Shown: positions 1 through 9,937 of the stretch, one piece after another
Layout of the letters: each line of letters opens with the position of its first letter
Numbering within the stretch: the first letter of the stretch is position 1
From: Synechococcus sp. CC9605
GTDB lineage: Bacteria; Cyanobacteriota; Cyanobacteriia; PCC-6307; Cyanobiaceae
Length of the DNA stretch: 64,000 bases
Assembly (NCBI RefSeq): GCF_000012625.1
Contig: NC_007516.1
Span: 2,356,001-2,420,000 of the forward strand
Direction: 5' to 3'
Program-made: the position numbers and the translations under genes
The notes under the pieces: model-generated
The model's database searches: none
Seen by the model: the letters and a program-made list of their open reading frames with translations, nothing else
What the model was told of the DNA's origin: nothing

Positions 1-893
1 AGACGACCGGGGATCTGGCGCTTGTAGGCCTCAACGGTGGCGAAGAAGGCGGCGTGAGGACCACCGAATCCCATCGGCACCCCCAGGCGTTGGGCGCTGC
101 CCACGGCAATGTCGGCCCCGAGGGATCCCACGGGCGCCATTAGGGTCTGCGCCAAGGGGTCAATGGCCACGGTGGCCAAGGCACCGGCGGCATGGGCCGC
201 TTGGATCACGGCGGATGGATCCCAAAGGCATCCATCGGCGCCGGGCAGCTGCAGCAGAACGCCGAACACTGACGCATCGATCGGCGCTGTGGCCGGGTCG
301 ATGCACTCGAGGCTGATGCCGAGGGGTTCGGCGCGGGTCTGCAGCACCGCCCAGGTCTGGGGCAGCACATTGGCGTCCACCAGGAACCGTGTCGCCTCGG
401 GGCGACGGCACACCCCGAAGCTGAGGCTCATCGCCTCCGCGGCGGCGGTGGCTTCATCAAGCAGCGACGCGTTGGCGATCGGCAAGCCCGTGAGCTCACT
501 GATCAGGGTTTGAAAGTTGAGCAGGGCCTCCAGACGACCCTGGGCGATTTCCGCCTGATAGGGGGTGTAGGCGGTGTACCAGGCCGGATTCTCAAAAACG
601 TGGCGCTGGATCAGGGCCGGGGTTGCCGTGCCGTAATAACCCAGCCCGATCAAGGAGCGTCGCAGCGTGTTGGTTTCGCTCAACTGCTTCAGCTGCTGGA
701 GGGCCTCTGCCTCCCCACACCCCTCGGGCAAGGCCTCAACCGGCGGCTTGGAATCGAGGATGTCGGCGGGCACGACATCAGCGATGAACTCCTGCAGATC
801 GCTGTAGCCCAGGGCATTGAGCATGCGGAGCTGTTCCGCCTCACTCGGGCCGATATGCCGCTGCGCAAAAGGAGAAGTCAACGTCGAATGCAC
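1..893 (-). CDS. gcvP: Glycine dehydrogenase (decarboxylating), P protein, partial
   Basis: The P protein of the glycine cleavage system is a PLP enzyme that decarboxylates glycine and passes the aminomethyl group to lipoyl-GcvH. In cyanobacteria this serves photorespiratory glycine turnover. Only about 297 N-terminal residues are present; the frame is open off the left edge. The N-terminal [13 protein letters not shown] segment and the following region match the family. No ATG is available, so GTG at 893 is the best start; a TTG 12 nt further in is an alternative. It lies 58 nt downstream of gcvH on the same strand, so the two are probably co-transcribed. gcvT is elsewhere, near 48.9 kb. Confidence 0.92.
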   Translation of the reverse strand, partial: MHSTLTSPFAQRHIGPSEAEQLRMLNALGYSDLQEFIADVVPADILDSKPPVEALPEGCGEAEALQQLKQLSETNTLRRSLIGLGYYGTATPALIQRHVFENPAWYTAYTPYQAEIAQGRLEALLNFQTLISELTGLPIANASLLDEATAAAEAMSLSFGVCRRPEATRFLVDANVLPQTWAVLQTRAEPLGISLECIDPATAPIDASVFGVLLQLPGADGCLWDPSAVIQAAHAAGALATVAIDPLAQTLMAPVGSLGADIAVGSAQRLGVPMGFGGPHAAFFATVEAYKRQIPGR

Positions 894-951
894 AGCCCGC
901 CGAACGATCGTAAGAGCGAAGCCCCGGCGCTGATGACAGCCAGCGTTGATT

Positions 952-1341
952 TCAGCCGGCGTTGACCTTGGCGCCGTAGGCCTCAGCGGTCATCAGGCTG
1001 TCGAGCTCGGCGGGGTCCGACGGACGCAGCACCAGCAGCCAGCCCTCACCGTGGGGGTCGTTCTGCAGCTCCTCCGGACTGGCCAGCACCGCTTCATTGC
1101 GTTGCACCACCTCACCAGCAATCGGTGCATACATGTCTTCCACAGCCTTCACTGACTCCACCGAGCCAAAGCTGGTGCCCTTCGCCAGGCTGGCGCCCAC
1201 ATCCGGCAGATCCACAAACACGATGTCGCCCAGCTGATCAACGGCGAAGGCACTGATGCCCACTCGCACCAGCTCACCATCGGCATTGGCGTACTCGTGG
1301 CTGTCGGCGAAGCGAAAAGAGTCGGGGAACGCGAACGCCAT
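952..1341 (-). CDS. gcvH: Glycine cleavage system H protein
   Basis: This 129-residue lipoyl carrier shuttles the aminomethyl intermediate between the P, T and L proteins. The lipoylation motif ESVKAVED is present with the acceptor Lys near residue 65, and the length is normal for GcvH. It sits between an upstream PLP enzyme gene (10-nt gap) and gcvP downstream, all on the minus strand. This suggests one transcript with gcvP and possibly the PLP enzyme. Nothing is truncated or unusual. Confidence 0.96.
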   Translation of the reverse strand: MAFAFPDSFRFADSHEYANADGELVRVGISAFAVDQLGDIVFVDLPDVGASLAKGTSFGSVESVKAVEDMYAPIAGEVVQRNEAVLASPEELQNDPHGEGWLLVLRPSDPAELDSLMTAEAYGAKVNAG

Positions 1342-1351
1342 CGAGGCAGTT

Positions 1352-2644
1352 TCAGGTGGTCCCAGTTTGCGGGAGATTGATCAGTCCTGCCGCATTGAGG
1401 TCACACAACGCACGGGAAAGGGCCAGGCGGATGTGAGCCCGATGGGTGCCGCCCTGCACATAGAGGTTGAACGGTTCCCGCAACGGCGCATCGGCCGAAA
1501 ATTCACTGGTGGAGCCGTCGATGAAGGTCCCCCCGGCCATCACCAGATCCGAGGCATAACCCGGCATCGAGGCCGGCACCGGATCGAGGTAGGCCCCGAT
1601 CGGCGACATTGCCTGGAAGGCACGGCACACCACCTTGAGGGCGTCGGGACTGCCCAGCCGAACCGCCTGGATCAAATCGCTACGCACGGCCCCGGGCGCT
1701 GGATTGACGGGGAAGCCCAGCCGCTCAAACACCCCTGCCACCAGATCGGCGCCAATCAAGGCCTCTGACACCATCTGCGGTGCCAGGAAAAGCCCCTGCA
1801 GCACCAGGCGCTGCAGGTCAAATCCCGTGCCGCCCTCACTGCCGATGCCCGGCGCCGTGAGCCGGCAGCAGGCCTGCTCCACCAGATCGGCCCGTCCTGC
1901 GATGTAACCGCCGGTGGGGGCGATGGTGCCGCCGAGGTTCTTGATCAACGATCCAGCGATCAGATCCGCCCCAACCGCCGTCGGCTCCTGCTCCTGCACC
2001 AACTCGCCGTAACAGTTGTCGACGAAGACAACGCAGTCGGGCTGGCGGGCATGGATGCGCTCACACAGCCCGGCGATCTGCTCAACCGTGACAGAGGGAC
2101 GCCAGCTGTAGCCGCAGCTGCGCTGGATCAGCACCATCCGGCAGGGCTGCTCCAGGGCCTGGTTCAAGGCCGCCTCATCCACCGCACCATCCGGCTGCAG
2201 ATCGATTTCGTCGTAGGCAACCCCGAATTCCGCCAGGGAACCCTGGCCCTTGCCGCGCAGTCCGATCACCTCCTCAAGGGTGTCGTAGGGACGACCCGTG
2301 ATTGAGAGCAGACGATCACCGGGCCGCAACACCCCGAACAGCGAGGCAGCGATGGCATGGGTGCCGCTGACGAATTGCAGGCGCACCGCCGCAGCCTCAG
2401 CCCCCAGCACCCGGGCAAAGACCCGATCCACCACCTCGCGGCCCTGATCCCCGTGGCCGTAACCGGTGAGCGACGCGAAGTGCTGGGTGCCAACGCGCTC
2501 CGCCGCCAGGGCGTCCAACACGCGCTGCAGGCGTTGCTCCACCGCCGCCGTTCTTGCTGCAGCCAGGTCGGCCTGCTCCCGCGCCACCGCGTTGATCAGG
2601 TCCTCTGCAAACGCACTGATCACCACTTGCCTGACGGATGCCAT
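1352..2644 (-). CDS. PLP-dependent methionine gamma-lyase family / 'aluminum resistance' protein
   Basis: A 430-residue fold-type I PLP enzyme of the family often annotated as methionine gamma-lyase-like or aluminum resistance protein. GSLIKNLGG near residue 235 carries the probable PLP lysine, and FVDNCYGE supplies the upstream Asp that contacts the cofactor. The glycine-rich FVSGTHAIAA segment near residue 92 fits the phosphate-binding region. The substrate is not established for the family, so a C-S lyase reaction is inference. It starts 147 nt from the divergent desaturase gene, leaving a shared promoter region, and is followed closely by gcvH. Confidence 0.85.
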   Translation of the reverse strand: MASVRQVVISAFAEDLINAVAREQADLAAARTAAVEQRLQRVLDALAAERVGTQHFASLTGYGHGDQGREVVDRVFARVLGAEAAAVRLQFVSGTHAIAASLFGVLRPGDRLLSITGRPYDTLEEVIGLRGKGQGSLAEFGVAYDEIDLQPDGAVDEAALNQALEQPCRMVLIQRSCGYSWRPSVTVEQIAGLCERIHARQPDCVVFVDNCYGELVQEQEPTAVGADLIAGSLIKNLGGTIAPTGGYIAGRADLVEQACCRLTAPGIGSEGGTGFDLQRLVLQGLFLAPQMVSEALIGADLVAGVFERLGFPVNPAPGAVRSDLIQAVRLGSPDALKVVCRAFQAMSPIGAYLDPVPASMPGYASDLVMAGGTFIDGSTSEFSADAPLREPFNLYVQGGTHRAHIRLALSRALCDLNAAGLINLPQTGTT

Positions 2645-2791
2645 GCCTTCCTAAACCCTGGCCAACGCCAAAATTCACAACCCGGGAGGCCGCTGTGATG
2701 CGGCAACTCCTTTAGATTTCTGTGACTAACGGCACCATCCGCTCCCTGGTTTTCCTGTCTGAGCGGCTTTGTCAATCCAAGGAGAATCCGC

Positions 2792-3703
2792 TTGGTTTCA
2801 TCGCAAACAGCTGACACCCGCGAGCTTCGGCAGAGGGCCGCGGTGATGTCACCGCGCGACCGATTGCCGGCGCGTCAGCGCAAATTCAAGATGGGAACCA
2901 CCAGCTTCATGCTGGTGATGCACGTGCTCGCCACCGTGGCGCTGCTGCCGCACTTCTGGAGCTGGCAGGGCGTTGTGGCCTTCGGCGTTCTCTATTGGTT
3001 GACGGTGCTAGGCGTCACCCTGGGGTTGCACCGCCTGGTGGCGCACCGCAGCCTGGTGGTGCCGGTTTGGGTTGAGCGCATCCTGGTACTGATGGGCACC
3101 CTGGCCTGCCAGAGCGGCCCGATCGAATGGGTGGGTCTGCACCGCCATCACCACCGTTTTTCGGATCAGCCCACGGATCACCACGATGCTGGCCGTGGCC
3201 TGTGGTGGGCCCACAGCGAATGGATGCTGCACGACATCCCAGCCCTGAAGGAACTCGATCGCTACGCCGGCGACCTTCAATGCGACCCCTTCTACCGCTG
3301 GCTCGACCGCTGGTTCCTGCTGCTGCAGATCCCCCTGGGCCTTGGGCTCTATTGGTTCGGTGAAGCCGCCCAGGTTCATGGCGGCGGCCTTGGCCTGGTG
3401 CTCTGGGCGATTCCTCTCCGCCTCGTGGTCGTGTACCACGTGACCTGGCTGGTGAACTCCGCCACCCACGCCTTCGGCTACCGCAATTTCGATTGCCCCG
3501 ACCTCTCCCGCAACTGCTGGTGGGTGGCACTGCTCTCTTTCGGTGAAGGCTGGCACAACAACCACCACGCCCATCCGGCCAGTGCACGCCATGGTTTGCG
3601 CTGGTTCGAGTTCGATCTCACCTGGCAACACGTGCGCCTGCTCAAGCGCCTTGGACTGGCCAGCCGGATTCGCACGGCCCGCTACGTCCCTGGAGCCTCC
3701 TGA
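2792..3703 (+). CDS. Acyl-lipid fatty acid desaturase (delta-9 type)
   Basis: A 303-residue membrane di-iron desaturase that introduces a double bond into membrane lipid acyl chains using ferredoxin electrons. All three histidine boxes are visible: HRLVAHR (residues about 80-86), HRHHH (about 117-121) and HNNHH (about 256-260). Hydrophobic stretches between them fit membrane spans. The start is TTG at 2792, chosen because a strong AAGGAGA ribosome-binding site sits 6 nt upstream; an internal ATG would lose the N-terminus. A delta-9 role is inferred from the short HxxxxH spacing and overall length, as in cyanobacterial DesC proteins. Confidence 0.9.
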   Translation: MVSSQTADTRELRQRAAVMSPRDRLPARQRKFKMGTTSFMLVMHVLATVALLPHFWSWQGVVAFGVLYWLTVLGVTLGLHRLVAHRSLVVPVWVERILVLMGTLACQSGPIEWVGLHRHHHRFSDQPTDHHDAGRGLWWAHSEWMLHDIPALKELDRYAGDLQCDPFYRWLDRWFLLLQIPLGLGLYWFGEAAQVHGGGLGLVLWAIPLRLVVVYHVTWLVNSATHAFGYRNFDCPDLSRNCWWVALLSFGEGWHNNHHAHPASARHGLRWFEFDLTWQHVRLLKRLGLASRIRTARYVPGAS

Positions 3704-3781
3704 GGCTCGAAGCAACCTTCAACGACAGGCCACGTCGTAACGTGGTCGATCGCACCCGCCTCCATCCTTCATACCGGTCCC

Positions 3782-4240
3782 ATGCCTAAGCGTGTACAAA
3801 TCGTTCTGAATGAGGACATCCTCAGCCTCGGCATGGACGGAGACCTGGTAGAAGTGGCTCCGGGTTACGCCCGCAACTTCCTGCTGCCCTTCGGCAAAGC
3901 TGTGCCCCTTACCCCTGCGGTGATGAAGCAGGTGGAGCACCGCCGGGCCAAAGAAGCTGAGCGTCAGGCCGCCCTGAAGCAGGAAGCCGTCGACTTCAAG
4001 ACCGCCCTCTCCACCATTGGTCGCTTCACCGTGAAGAAGCAGACCGGCGAAGACAATGTGTTGTTCGGCACCGTCACCAACGGTGACGTGGCAGAGGCCA
4101 TCGAAACTGCCACCAAGAAGGAGATCGACCGCCGCGACATCGTGGTGCCTGAAATCCACCGCACCGGCAAGTACACCGTGACGGTGAAGCTGCACAGCGA
4201 AGTCACCGCTGAGATCAACCTGGAAGTGGTCGGCTACTGA
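3782..4240 (+). CDS. rplI: 50S ribosomal protein L9
   Basis: The 152-residue L9 protein binds 23S rRNA and bridges the L1 stalk region. The N-terminal domain has the typical [17 protein letters not shown] motif, followed by a long charged helix and the C-terminal domain. It lies 71 nt upstream of dnaB on the same strand; rplI-dnaB is a common bacterial gene order, so co-transcription is likely. Confidence 0.98.
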   Translation: MPKRVQIVLNEDILSLGMDGDLVEVAPGYARNFLLPFGKAVPLTPAVMKQVEHRRAKEAERQAALKQEAVDFKTALSTIGRFTVKKQTGEDNVLFGTVTNGDVAEAIETATKKEIDRRDIVVPEIHRTGKYTVTVKLHSEVTAEINLEVVGY

Positions 4241-4311
4241 TCGCTGTCAATTGACACTCAAACGGCTCATTCGAGCCAGAGTGTGATCCCTTCGCTTTAC
4301 GCCCTGCCGCC

Positions 4312-5718
4312 ATGGTGAGCGTCCCCCTGCCAGAGAACAACGATGGGGGACGCCGTGGCTTTGGCCAGGGCCGGCGCGACGACGAGCCCAATTTCGAGGC
4401 TCTGCCCGATTCGCTTCCGCCCCAGAATCTGGAGGCGGAGGAAGCGGTGCTGGGCGGCATCCTTCTGGATCCCGACGCAATAGGGCGTGTGACCGATGTG
4501 CTGCAGCCGGAAGCGTTTTATCTGAACGCTCACCGGGAGATCTTCCGCACCGCCCTGATGCTGCACGGCCAGGGCAAGCCGACGGATCTCACCGCCATGA
4601 GCGCCTGGCTGGCCGACACCGGCGCCCTGGAGAAGGTGGGCGGCAACAACCGACTGGTGGAGCTGGTGGAGCGGGTGCCCTCCACTGCCTCGATCGAGCA
4701 AGTGGCCCGGCTGGTGATGGACAAGTTCCTGCGCCGCCAGCTGATCCGCTCCGGCAATGAAGTGATCCAGCTGGGTTTTGATCAGAGCCTGCCGATGGAG
4801 CAGGTGCTGGACCAGGCGGAGCAGAAGATCTTTGCCATCAGCCAGGAGAAACCCTCCAAAGGGCTCACTCCTACCGCCGAAATCCTCACCCAGACCTTTG
4901 AGGAAATCGAAAGCCGCTCGCTAGGCACCTCGGTAGCTGGCATCCCGGTGAATTTCTACGACCTGGATGCGATGACCCAGGGCCTGCAGCGTAGCGATCT
5001 GATCATCGTGGCGGGCCGGCCTGCCATGGGCAAAACCTCGATCGCGCTGAACCTGGCCAAGAACGTGGCCCAGCTGCACGACATGCCGGTGTGCCTGTTC
5101 TCCCTGGAGATGAGCAAGGAGCAGCTCACCTACCGCCTGCTCTCAATGGAGGTGGGCATCGAAGCAGGCCGGCTGCGCACCGGCCGGCTGCAGCAGGAGG
5201 AATGGCCGCTGCTGGGCCAGGGCATCAACAGCCTGGGGCAACTGCCGATCTTCATCGACGACAAACCCAACTCAGGCGTAATGGAGATGCGCTCGCTCTG
5301 CAGGCGGCTGATGGCCGAACAGGGCAAGGAGCTGGGGCTGGTGATGATCGACTATTTGCAGCTGATGGAAGGCTCGGGCTCCGACAACCGGGTACAGGAG
5401 CTCTCGCGCATCACCCGGGGCCTGAAGCAGATGGCCCGGGAACTGAACGTGCCGGTGATTGCTCTCTCCCAGCTGAGCCGGGGGGTGGAGGCACGCACCA
5501 ACAAGCGACCGATGCTGAGCGACCTGCGGGAATCGGGCTCGATCGAGCAGGACGCCGACCTGGTGCTGATGATCTACCGCGACGAGTACTACAACCCGGA
5601 AACCCCAGACCGCGGCATCACAGAAGTGATCGTGACCAAGCACCGCAACGGCCCGGTGGGCACGGTGAAGCTGCTGTTCGAACCGCAGTTCACCCGCTTC
5701 CGCAACCTGGCGGCCTGA
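4312..5718 (+). CDS. dnaB: Replicative DNA helicase
   Basis: The 468-residue hexameric helicase unwinds DNA at the replication fork. It has the DnaB N-terminal domain (PQNLEAEEAVLGG motif near residue 40) and a RecA-like core with Walker A GRPAMGKTS near residue 235, Walker B LVMIDYLQLM and the DLRESGSIEQDAD motif. No intein is present, although DnaB inteins are common in cyanobacteria. ATG at 4312 is used. It follows rplI. Confidence 0.98.
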   Translation: MVSVPLPENNDGGRRGFGQGRRDDEPNFEALPDSLPPQNLEAEEAVLGGILLDPDAIGRVTDVLQPEAFYLNAHREIFRTALMLHGQGKPTDLTAMSAWLADTGALEKVGGNNRLVELVERVPSTASIEQVARLVMDKFLRRQLIRSGNEVIQLGFDQSLPMEQVLDQAEQKIFAISQEKPSKGLTPTAEILTQTFEEIESRSLGTSVAGIPVNFYDLDAMTQGLQRSDLIIVAGRPAMGKTSIALNLAKNVAQLHDMPVCLFSLEMSKEQLTYRLLSMEVGIEAGRLRTGRLQQEEWPLLGQGINSLGQLPIFIDDKPNSGVMEMRSLCRRLMAEQGKELGLVMIDYLQLMEGSGSDNRVQELSRITRGLKQMARELNVPVIALSQLSRGVEARTNKRPMLSDLRESGSIEQDADLVLMIYRDEYYNPETPDRGITEVIVTKHRNGPVGTVKLLFEPQFTRFRNLAA

Positions 5719-5803
5719 TTCTTTCGGGACGCTTGAAACTCCAGGGCATGGAACGCAGCACCACACCCGTCAACACGCGGCAGGGCTCAGCCCATCTGCC
5801 CCG

Positions 5804-6106
5804 GTGAAGCTCCTCGATGCAAGCTTCGAAAGTTGCGGGGACCTGCAGGAGCTATTCCAACCGCTCTCTCCAGACCTGGTTGCCCTGCAACTGAGCTCCG
5901 GCCTGCTCAAGGGACGGGTGCAGGCCTGGGGGTTTGACGGTTTTCGGTTGAACTTGCTGACCACCAATCAAACCCTGTTCCTCAGCGGCGCGCGGCACCC
6001 CGAACCCTGCACCCTGGCCCTTCCCCTGGATCCATCAGAAGTCGACGGGACCTTCAAGGCCCAGGGCATCTCCATGCCGTGGGCGGGCCTGATGACTGAT
6101 TACTGA
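5804..6106 (+). CDS. Conserved hypothetical protein, possible remnant of an AraC-type N-terminal domain
   Basis: A 100-residue protein starting at GTG (5804). I do not recognise it with confidence. Its order of elements (LDASFESCGDLQELFQ, then a beta-rich stretch with RVQAWGFDGFRLNLL) recalls the N-terminal sensing half of cyanobacterial AraC-like regulators, but no HTH domain follows. It ends 73 nt before mnmG, so it may be a short independent protein or a truncated regulator. Function unknown. Confidence 0.6.
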   Translation: MKLLDASFESCGDLQELFQPLSPDLVALQLSSGLLKGRVQAWGFDGFRLNLLTTNQTLFLSGARHPEPCTLALPLDPSEVDGTFKAQGISMPWAGLMTDY

Positions 6107-6179
6107 CAGGGAACGACTTTGAAACCGTGGATGCCGAGCCAACGAGCCTTAAAAACTCTCGAATGCCGATAATGAAGCC

Positions 6180-8111
6180 ATGAGCTTCAGCGCCGCTCCT
6201 ACCGAATCCTTCGACGTGATCGTGGTTGGCGGCGGTCATGCAGGTTGTGAAGCGGCGATCACCGCCGCCCGGCTGGGCCTGAACACTGCCCTATTCAGCC
6301 TCAATCTCGATCGCATCGCTTGGCAGCCCTGTAACCCGGCCGTTGGCGGCCCCGCCAAAAGCCAGCTCGTGCATGAGGTGGATGCCCTTGGTGGGGTGAT
6401 CGGGCGCCTGGCCGATGCCACCGCCATCCAGAAGCGCATCCTCAATGCCAGCCGCGGCCCTGCGGTGTGGGCCTTGCGCGCCCAAACCGACAAGCGCCTT
6501 TATTCCCGCCAGATGCTGCAGCTGCTGCAGCACACCCCCAACCTCGCCCTGCGCGAAGCAATGGTGACCGGCCTGGAAACCACCGTTGCAGGCGACCAGC
6601 AACGCATCAGCGGCATCCGCACCTATTTTGGCAGCGTCTACGGCGCTGACGCGGTGATCCTCACCGCCGGCACCTTCCTCGGCGGCCGCATCTGGGTGGG
6701 GCATCAATCGATGGCCGCCGGCCGCGCCGGAGAGCAGGCCGCCGAAGGGCTCACCGAAACACTGCAGGAACTGGGCTTCCAGACCGACCGGCTCAAAACC
6801 GGCACCCCCGCCCGGGTAGACCGGCGCAGCATCGCCCTCGATCAACTGGAGGAGCAGCCCAGCGATGCAGCCGATCGCTTCTTCTCCTTTGACCCGGCCG
6901 CCTGGGTGAGCGGTGAGCAGATGAGCTGCCACATCACCCGCACCACCGCAGAAACCCATCAGCTGATCCGCGACAACCTGCACCTCACCGCCATCTATGG
7001 CGGGGTGATCGACAGCAAGGGCCCGCGCTATTGCCCCTCCATCGAAGACAAGATCGTTCGCTTCGCGGACAAGGACAGCCACCAGATCTTCCTCGAGCCG
7101 GAGGGGCGCGACACCCCGGAGATCTATGTGCAGGGCTTCTCCACCGGCCTGCCGGAACCGATCCAGCTGCAACTGCTGCGCAGCCTGCCGGGCCTGGAGC
7201 AAGCCGTGATGCTGCGGCCGGCTTACTCGGTGGATTACGACTATCTGCCCGCCACCCAGCTCAAACCCTCCCTGGAGACCAAACGGGTGCGCGGCCTGTT
7301 CAGCGCCGGTCAGCTCAATGGCACCACGGGCTATGAGGAAGCCGCAGCCCAGGGCCTGGTGGCCGGCGTTAACGCCGGCCGGCTGATCGGCGGCCAGGAG
7401 CCGGTGCACTTCCCCCGCGAGGGCAGCTACATCGGCACGATGATCGACGATCTGGTGAGCAAAGACCTGCGCGAGCCTTACCGGGTGCTGACCAGCCGCA
7501 GCGAATACCGCCTGATCCTCCGCGGTGACAACGCCGACCGCCGCCTCACACCATTGGGCCATGAGCTTGGACTGATCGACGACCGCCGCTGGCAGCTGTT
7601 CGAAGACAAACTCCAGGCGATGGAGGGCGAAAAGCAGCGGCTGGAAACCGTGCGGCTCAAGGTGAGCGATCCGGTGGCCCCTGCGGTAGAACAAGAAACC
7701 GGTGCAGCAATCAAAGGCTCGATCACCCTGGCCGATCTGCTGCGCAGACCTGGCATGCACGCCGCCGATCTGGTGCGCCATGGCCTGGCCGATGCCGATC
7801 TGCCCCTGCCCGTACGCGAGGGCGCCGAAATCGACATCAAATACAGCGGCTACCTGCAACGCCAGCAGCAACAGATCGATCAGGTGAAACGCCAGAGCCA
7901 GCGCAAGCTGCCGGCCGATCTCAACTACGCCGGCATCGGCACGCTTTCCAATGAAGCCCGCGAAAAGCTCACGGCGATTCAACCCAGCACCCTGGGGCAG
8001 GCCAGCCGCATCCCTGGCGTCAGCAAAGCCGACATCACCGCCCTGCTGATGTGGCTGGAACTGCAGCAAAGGGAACGCCAACCCCTCGCCCCCACCGCAG
8101 AAGCTCGATAG
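6180..8111 (+). CDS. mnmG: tRNA uridine-5-carboxymethylaminomethyl modification enzyme MnmG (GidA)
   Basis: A 643-residue FAD protein that, with MnmE, modifies wobble U34 in several tRNAs. The N-terminal FAD-binding motif [11 protein letters not shown] is at about residues 16-26. [15 protein letters not shown] and the long C-terminal GidA-associated domain complete the family signature. Length is normal. The start ATG at 6180 places the FAD fingerprint at the expected distance. The next gene begins 24 nt downstream. Confidence 0.97.
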   Translation: MSFSAAPTESFDVIVVGGGHAGCEAAITAARLGLNTALFSLNLDRIAWQPCNPAVGGPAKSQLVHEVDALGGVIGRLADATAIQKRILNASRGPAVWALRAQTDKRLYSRQMLQLLQHTPNLALREAMVTGLETTVAGDQQRISGIRTYFGSVYGADAVILTAGTFLGGRIWVGHQSMAAGRAGEQAAEGLTETLQELGFQTDRLKTGTPARVDRRSIALDQLEEQPSDAADRFFSFDPAAWVSGEQMSCHITRTTAETHQLIRDNLHLTAIYGGVIDSKGPRYCPSIEDKIVRFADKDSHQIFLEPEGRDTPEIYVQGFSTGLPEPIQLQLLRSLPGLEQAVMLRPAYSVDYDYLPATQLKPSLETKRVRGLFSAGQLNGTTGYEEAAAQGLVAGVNAGRLIGGQEPVHFPREGSYIGTMIDDLVSKDLREPYRVLTSRSEYRLILRGDNADRRLTPLGHELGLIDDRRWQLFEDKLQAMEGEKQRLETVRLKVSDPVAPAVEQETGAAIKGSITLADLLRRPGMHAADLVRHGLADADLPLPVREGAEIDIKYSGYLQRQQQQIDQVKRQSQRKLPADLNYAGIGTLSNEAREKLTAIQPSTLGQASRIPGVSKADITALLMWLELQQRERQPLAPTAEAR

Positions 8112-8135
8112 CGTTGGACTCCTGAAACCTCTGCA

Positions 8136-8813
8136 GTGCCAGCCCGGGTTCCCACTTCACGTGCCTATTGGAACCTGCGGGCTGAGCAGGTGATGGACAA
8201 CGTGTTCGACCGTGGGACGGCCACCGCCCCAACCCAACCGGGTGTGGTGCCGGTGAATGTTGATGTGCACGAACCAACAACCAAACCAAGCGAACCAAGA
8301 GAGCGCCGCTCCCCCTCCACCTGGCTGCTGCCGCTGATCAGTGGCATCGCCGTTACCGGGGTGATAGGCAGCGCCTGGCTGGTGAGCAGCCTTCAGCGCT
8401 CCCGCCTGCAGCTGGAACGGCAGCAAAGCGCCGCCCTGATCGAGCAGCTGCGCGAGCTAGTGGCTGCTCAAGAAAGCCGCGCAGCAGAGACGACAACGTT
8501 CGAGGACGCCTCTATTGCGATCCAAAGCCTCGAACCGCTGACCGTGCCGATTCAACAACCCTTGACGGTTGAGCCCCTGGGCAGCGATCAGGCGTTGGCG
8601 CCGATGCCACCCGTCCCCCAACTCACTGGTGTGGTGAAGGGCCCCGGTGGCTCCAGTTCCGCTATTTCTCAATTGGGGCAGGGATCGGTGTCCGCCGGCA
8701 TCGGTGAAGCGATCGGCAGCAGCGGCTGGGTGCTCACGGACGTCACCGACAGCGGTGCCGTGATCAGCCGCAACGGCCAAAGCCAAACCCTCTCTGTGGG
8801 AGGACTGTTCTGA
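8136..8813 (+). CDS. Single-pass membrane protein with a PilP/GspC-like C-terminal domain (hypothetical)
   Basis: A 225-residue protein with a charged, Pro-rich N-terminus, one membrane helix (STWLLPLISGIAVTGVIG, about residues 67-84), a coiled-coil-prone stretch and a C-terminal domain. In that domain, the pattern GIGEAIGSSGWVLTDV followed by GAVISRNGQSQTLSVGG resembles the beta domain of type IV pilus PilP and type II secretion GspC inner-membrane proteins. That link is inference from pattern only. GTG at 8136 is used; ATG at 8193 is a plausible alternative. No other pilus gene is nearby. Confidence 0.7.
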   Translation: MPARVPTSRAYWNLRAEQVMDNVFDRGTATAPTQPGVVPVNVDVHEPTTKPSEPRERRSPSTWLLPLISGIAVTGVIGSAWLVSSLQRSRLQLERQQSAALIEQLRELVAAQESRAAETTTFEDASIAIQSLEPLTVPIQQPLTVEPLGSDQALAPMPPVPQLTGVVKGPGGSSSAISQLGQGSVSAGIGEAIGSSGWVLTDVTDSGAVISRNGQSQTLSVGGLF

Positions 8814-8872
8814 ACCCCGCCCCCCGCCTTCACCCCTCACCGCACCAGCTCTGGCAAGCCCCCAGCGATGCC

Positions 8873-9409
8873 GTGCTCTCGGCTGACGGACCCCGGCAAC
8901 TGCCCGGTCCCTGGCGGTTGATGCTGCTGGGTGATGGCAGCCCAACCCGCCACCTGCGCCTGCTCACCGGTTCGCCCGTTGCCGTGGATCTGATCGCCAT
9001 GGAGGCCGACCAGACCGACCATCCCGGGGCACCGGAGGAGGTGAAGGAATTGATGGCACCACTGCTGCGCCGCCAGGTGTGGCTCACCTGCGGCGGCACC
9101 CCGCTGGCCTGGGCCGAGAGCTGGTGGAACCAAGCTGAAGCGGATTGGCACCTGCGGGACCGGAACCAGCCGATCTGGAAAAGCCTCACCGAAGGGCGTT
9201 CCGAGCTGTTCCGTGAGGTGGATGGCTTGGCGCTGGTGGAAGGGGACTGGCTCGATCAGACCTTTGGCCATCGCGGCCCCTACTGGAGCCGCCATTACCG
9301 CTTCTTCCGCCAAGGCAAGGCCCTCACTGTGATTCGCGAAGTGTTCAGCCCGCAACTCGAAACCTGGCTCGGCCCCACGCTGCGCCAGGAGTTTCAACAA
9401 AATTCATGA
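8873..9409 (+). CDS. Chorismate lyase (DUF98/UbiC-like)
   Basis: At least 178 residues resembling cyanobacterial chorismate pyruvate-lyase, which makes 4-hydroxybenzoate for plastoquinone synthesis. Supporting features are the LPGPWRLMLLGDGSPTRHL N-terminus, PLAWAESWWN and the final REVFSP segment. The start is uncertain. GTG at 8873 is the conservative choice. The frame is open upstream to CTG at 8810, which overlaps the previous stop (CTGA) and lies 5 nt after a strong GGAGGA site, adding 21 residues that look coding (HQLWQAPSDAVLS). It is probably translationally coupled to the upstream gene. Confidence 0.8.
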   Translation: MLSADGPRQLPGPWRLMLLGDGSPTRHLRLLTGSPVAVDLIAMEADQTDHPGAPEEVKELMAPLLRRQVWLTCGGTPLAWAESWWNQAEADWHLRDRNQPIWKSLTEGRSELFREVDGLALVEGDWLDQTFGHRGPYWSRHYRFFRQGKALTVIREVFSPQLETWLGPTLRQEFQQNS

Positions 9410-9499
9410 ACAAATCTGCGGGTTTGTTGGGATTTGCTCTTGACAACTTGCCATTGGTTGTGCTCTCAGGAAGATGTGGGCACTTCGGTTCACCGTGTC

Positions 9500-9937
9500 A
9501 TGGCTGCCACCACCTCCTGGCTCAGCCTCACCGACCTCGGTCGGATCTACGGCATTTCGGCGATTCACTGCGGCAAGACCCTCGAACACCGAGGCTGGCG
9601 TGACCGTCGGGGGCGCCCCACCCAGAGCGCCCTCGACGCCAATGCCGCCATGCAGACCGGCCCCCACGGCCAGGGACGCACCGTGCTCTGGAACCGCACG
9701 GTCTGCAGCCAGCTGCTGGAACAGAAGGGCTATGAGCCAATGAGCCGCAGCCTGCAGGTGGAGCAGTGGACCCAGCTGCTGGAGGCCCTGCAGGTGGGAT
9801 CCCCATCGATCACCGCCACAGCTGACCAGATGGCGGAAGAGATGCCCGGAGAGCTGCTCGAGGATGTGAACCACCAGCTCGCTGCACGGGGCTGCCGCTA
9901 CCGGGTCAGCCCACGCCCATTGCACCCCAGGCGTTAG
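9500..9937 (+). CDS. Conserved hypothetical protein, HTH-like N-terminus
   Basis: A 145-residue protein from ATG 9500. The segment SLTDLGRIYGISAIHCGKTL reads like a helix-turn-helix, and GWRDRRGRPT like its wing or recognition tail, similar to phage-antirepressor-type DNA-binding domains. The C-terminal half is uncharacterised. The frame is open upstream to a TTG near 9434, but the extra residues are low quality, so ATG 9500 is preferred. Its 3' end overlaps the convergent gene by 4 nt. Function unknown. Confidence 0.6.
   Translation: MAATTSWLSLTDLGRIYGISAIHCGKTLEHRGWRDRRGRPTQSALDANAAMQTGPHGQGRTVLWNRTVCSQLLEQKGYEPMSRSLQVEQWTQLLEALQVGSPSITATADQMAEEMPGELLEDVNHQLAARGCRYRVSPRPLHPRR

Noticed and set aside
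6291-8081. Long minus-strand frame opposite mnmG
   Set aside because: Antisense shadow of a high-GC gene; mnmG motifs are decisive on the plus strand.
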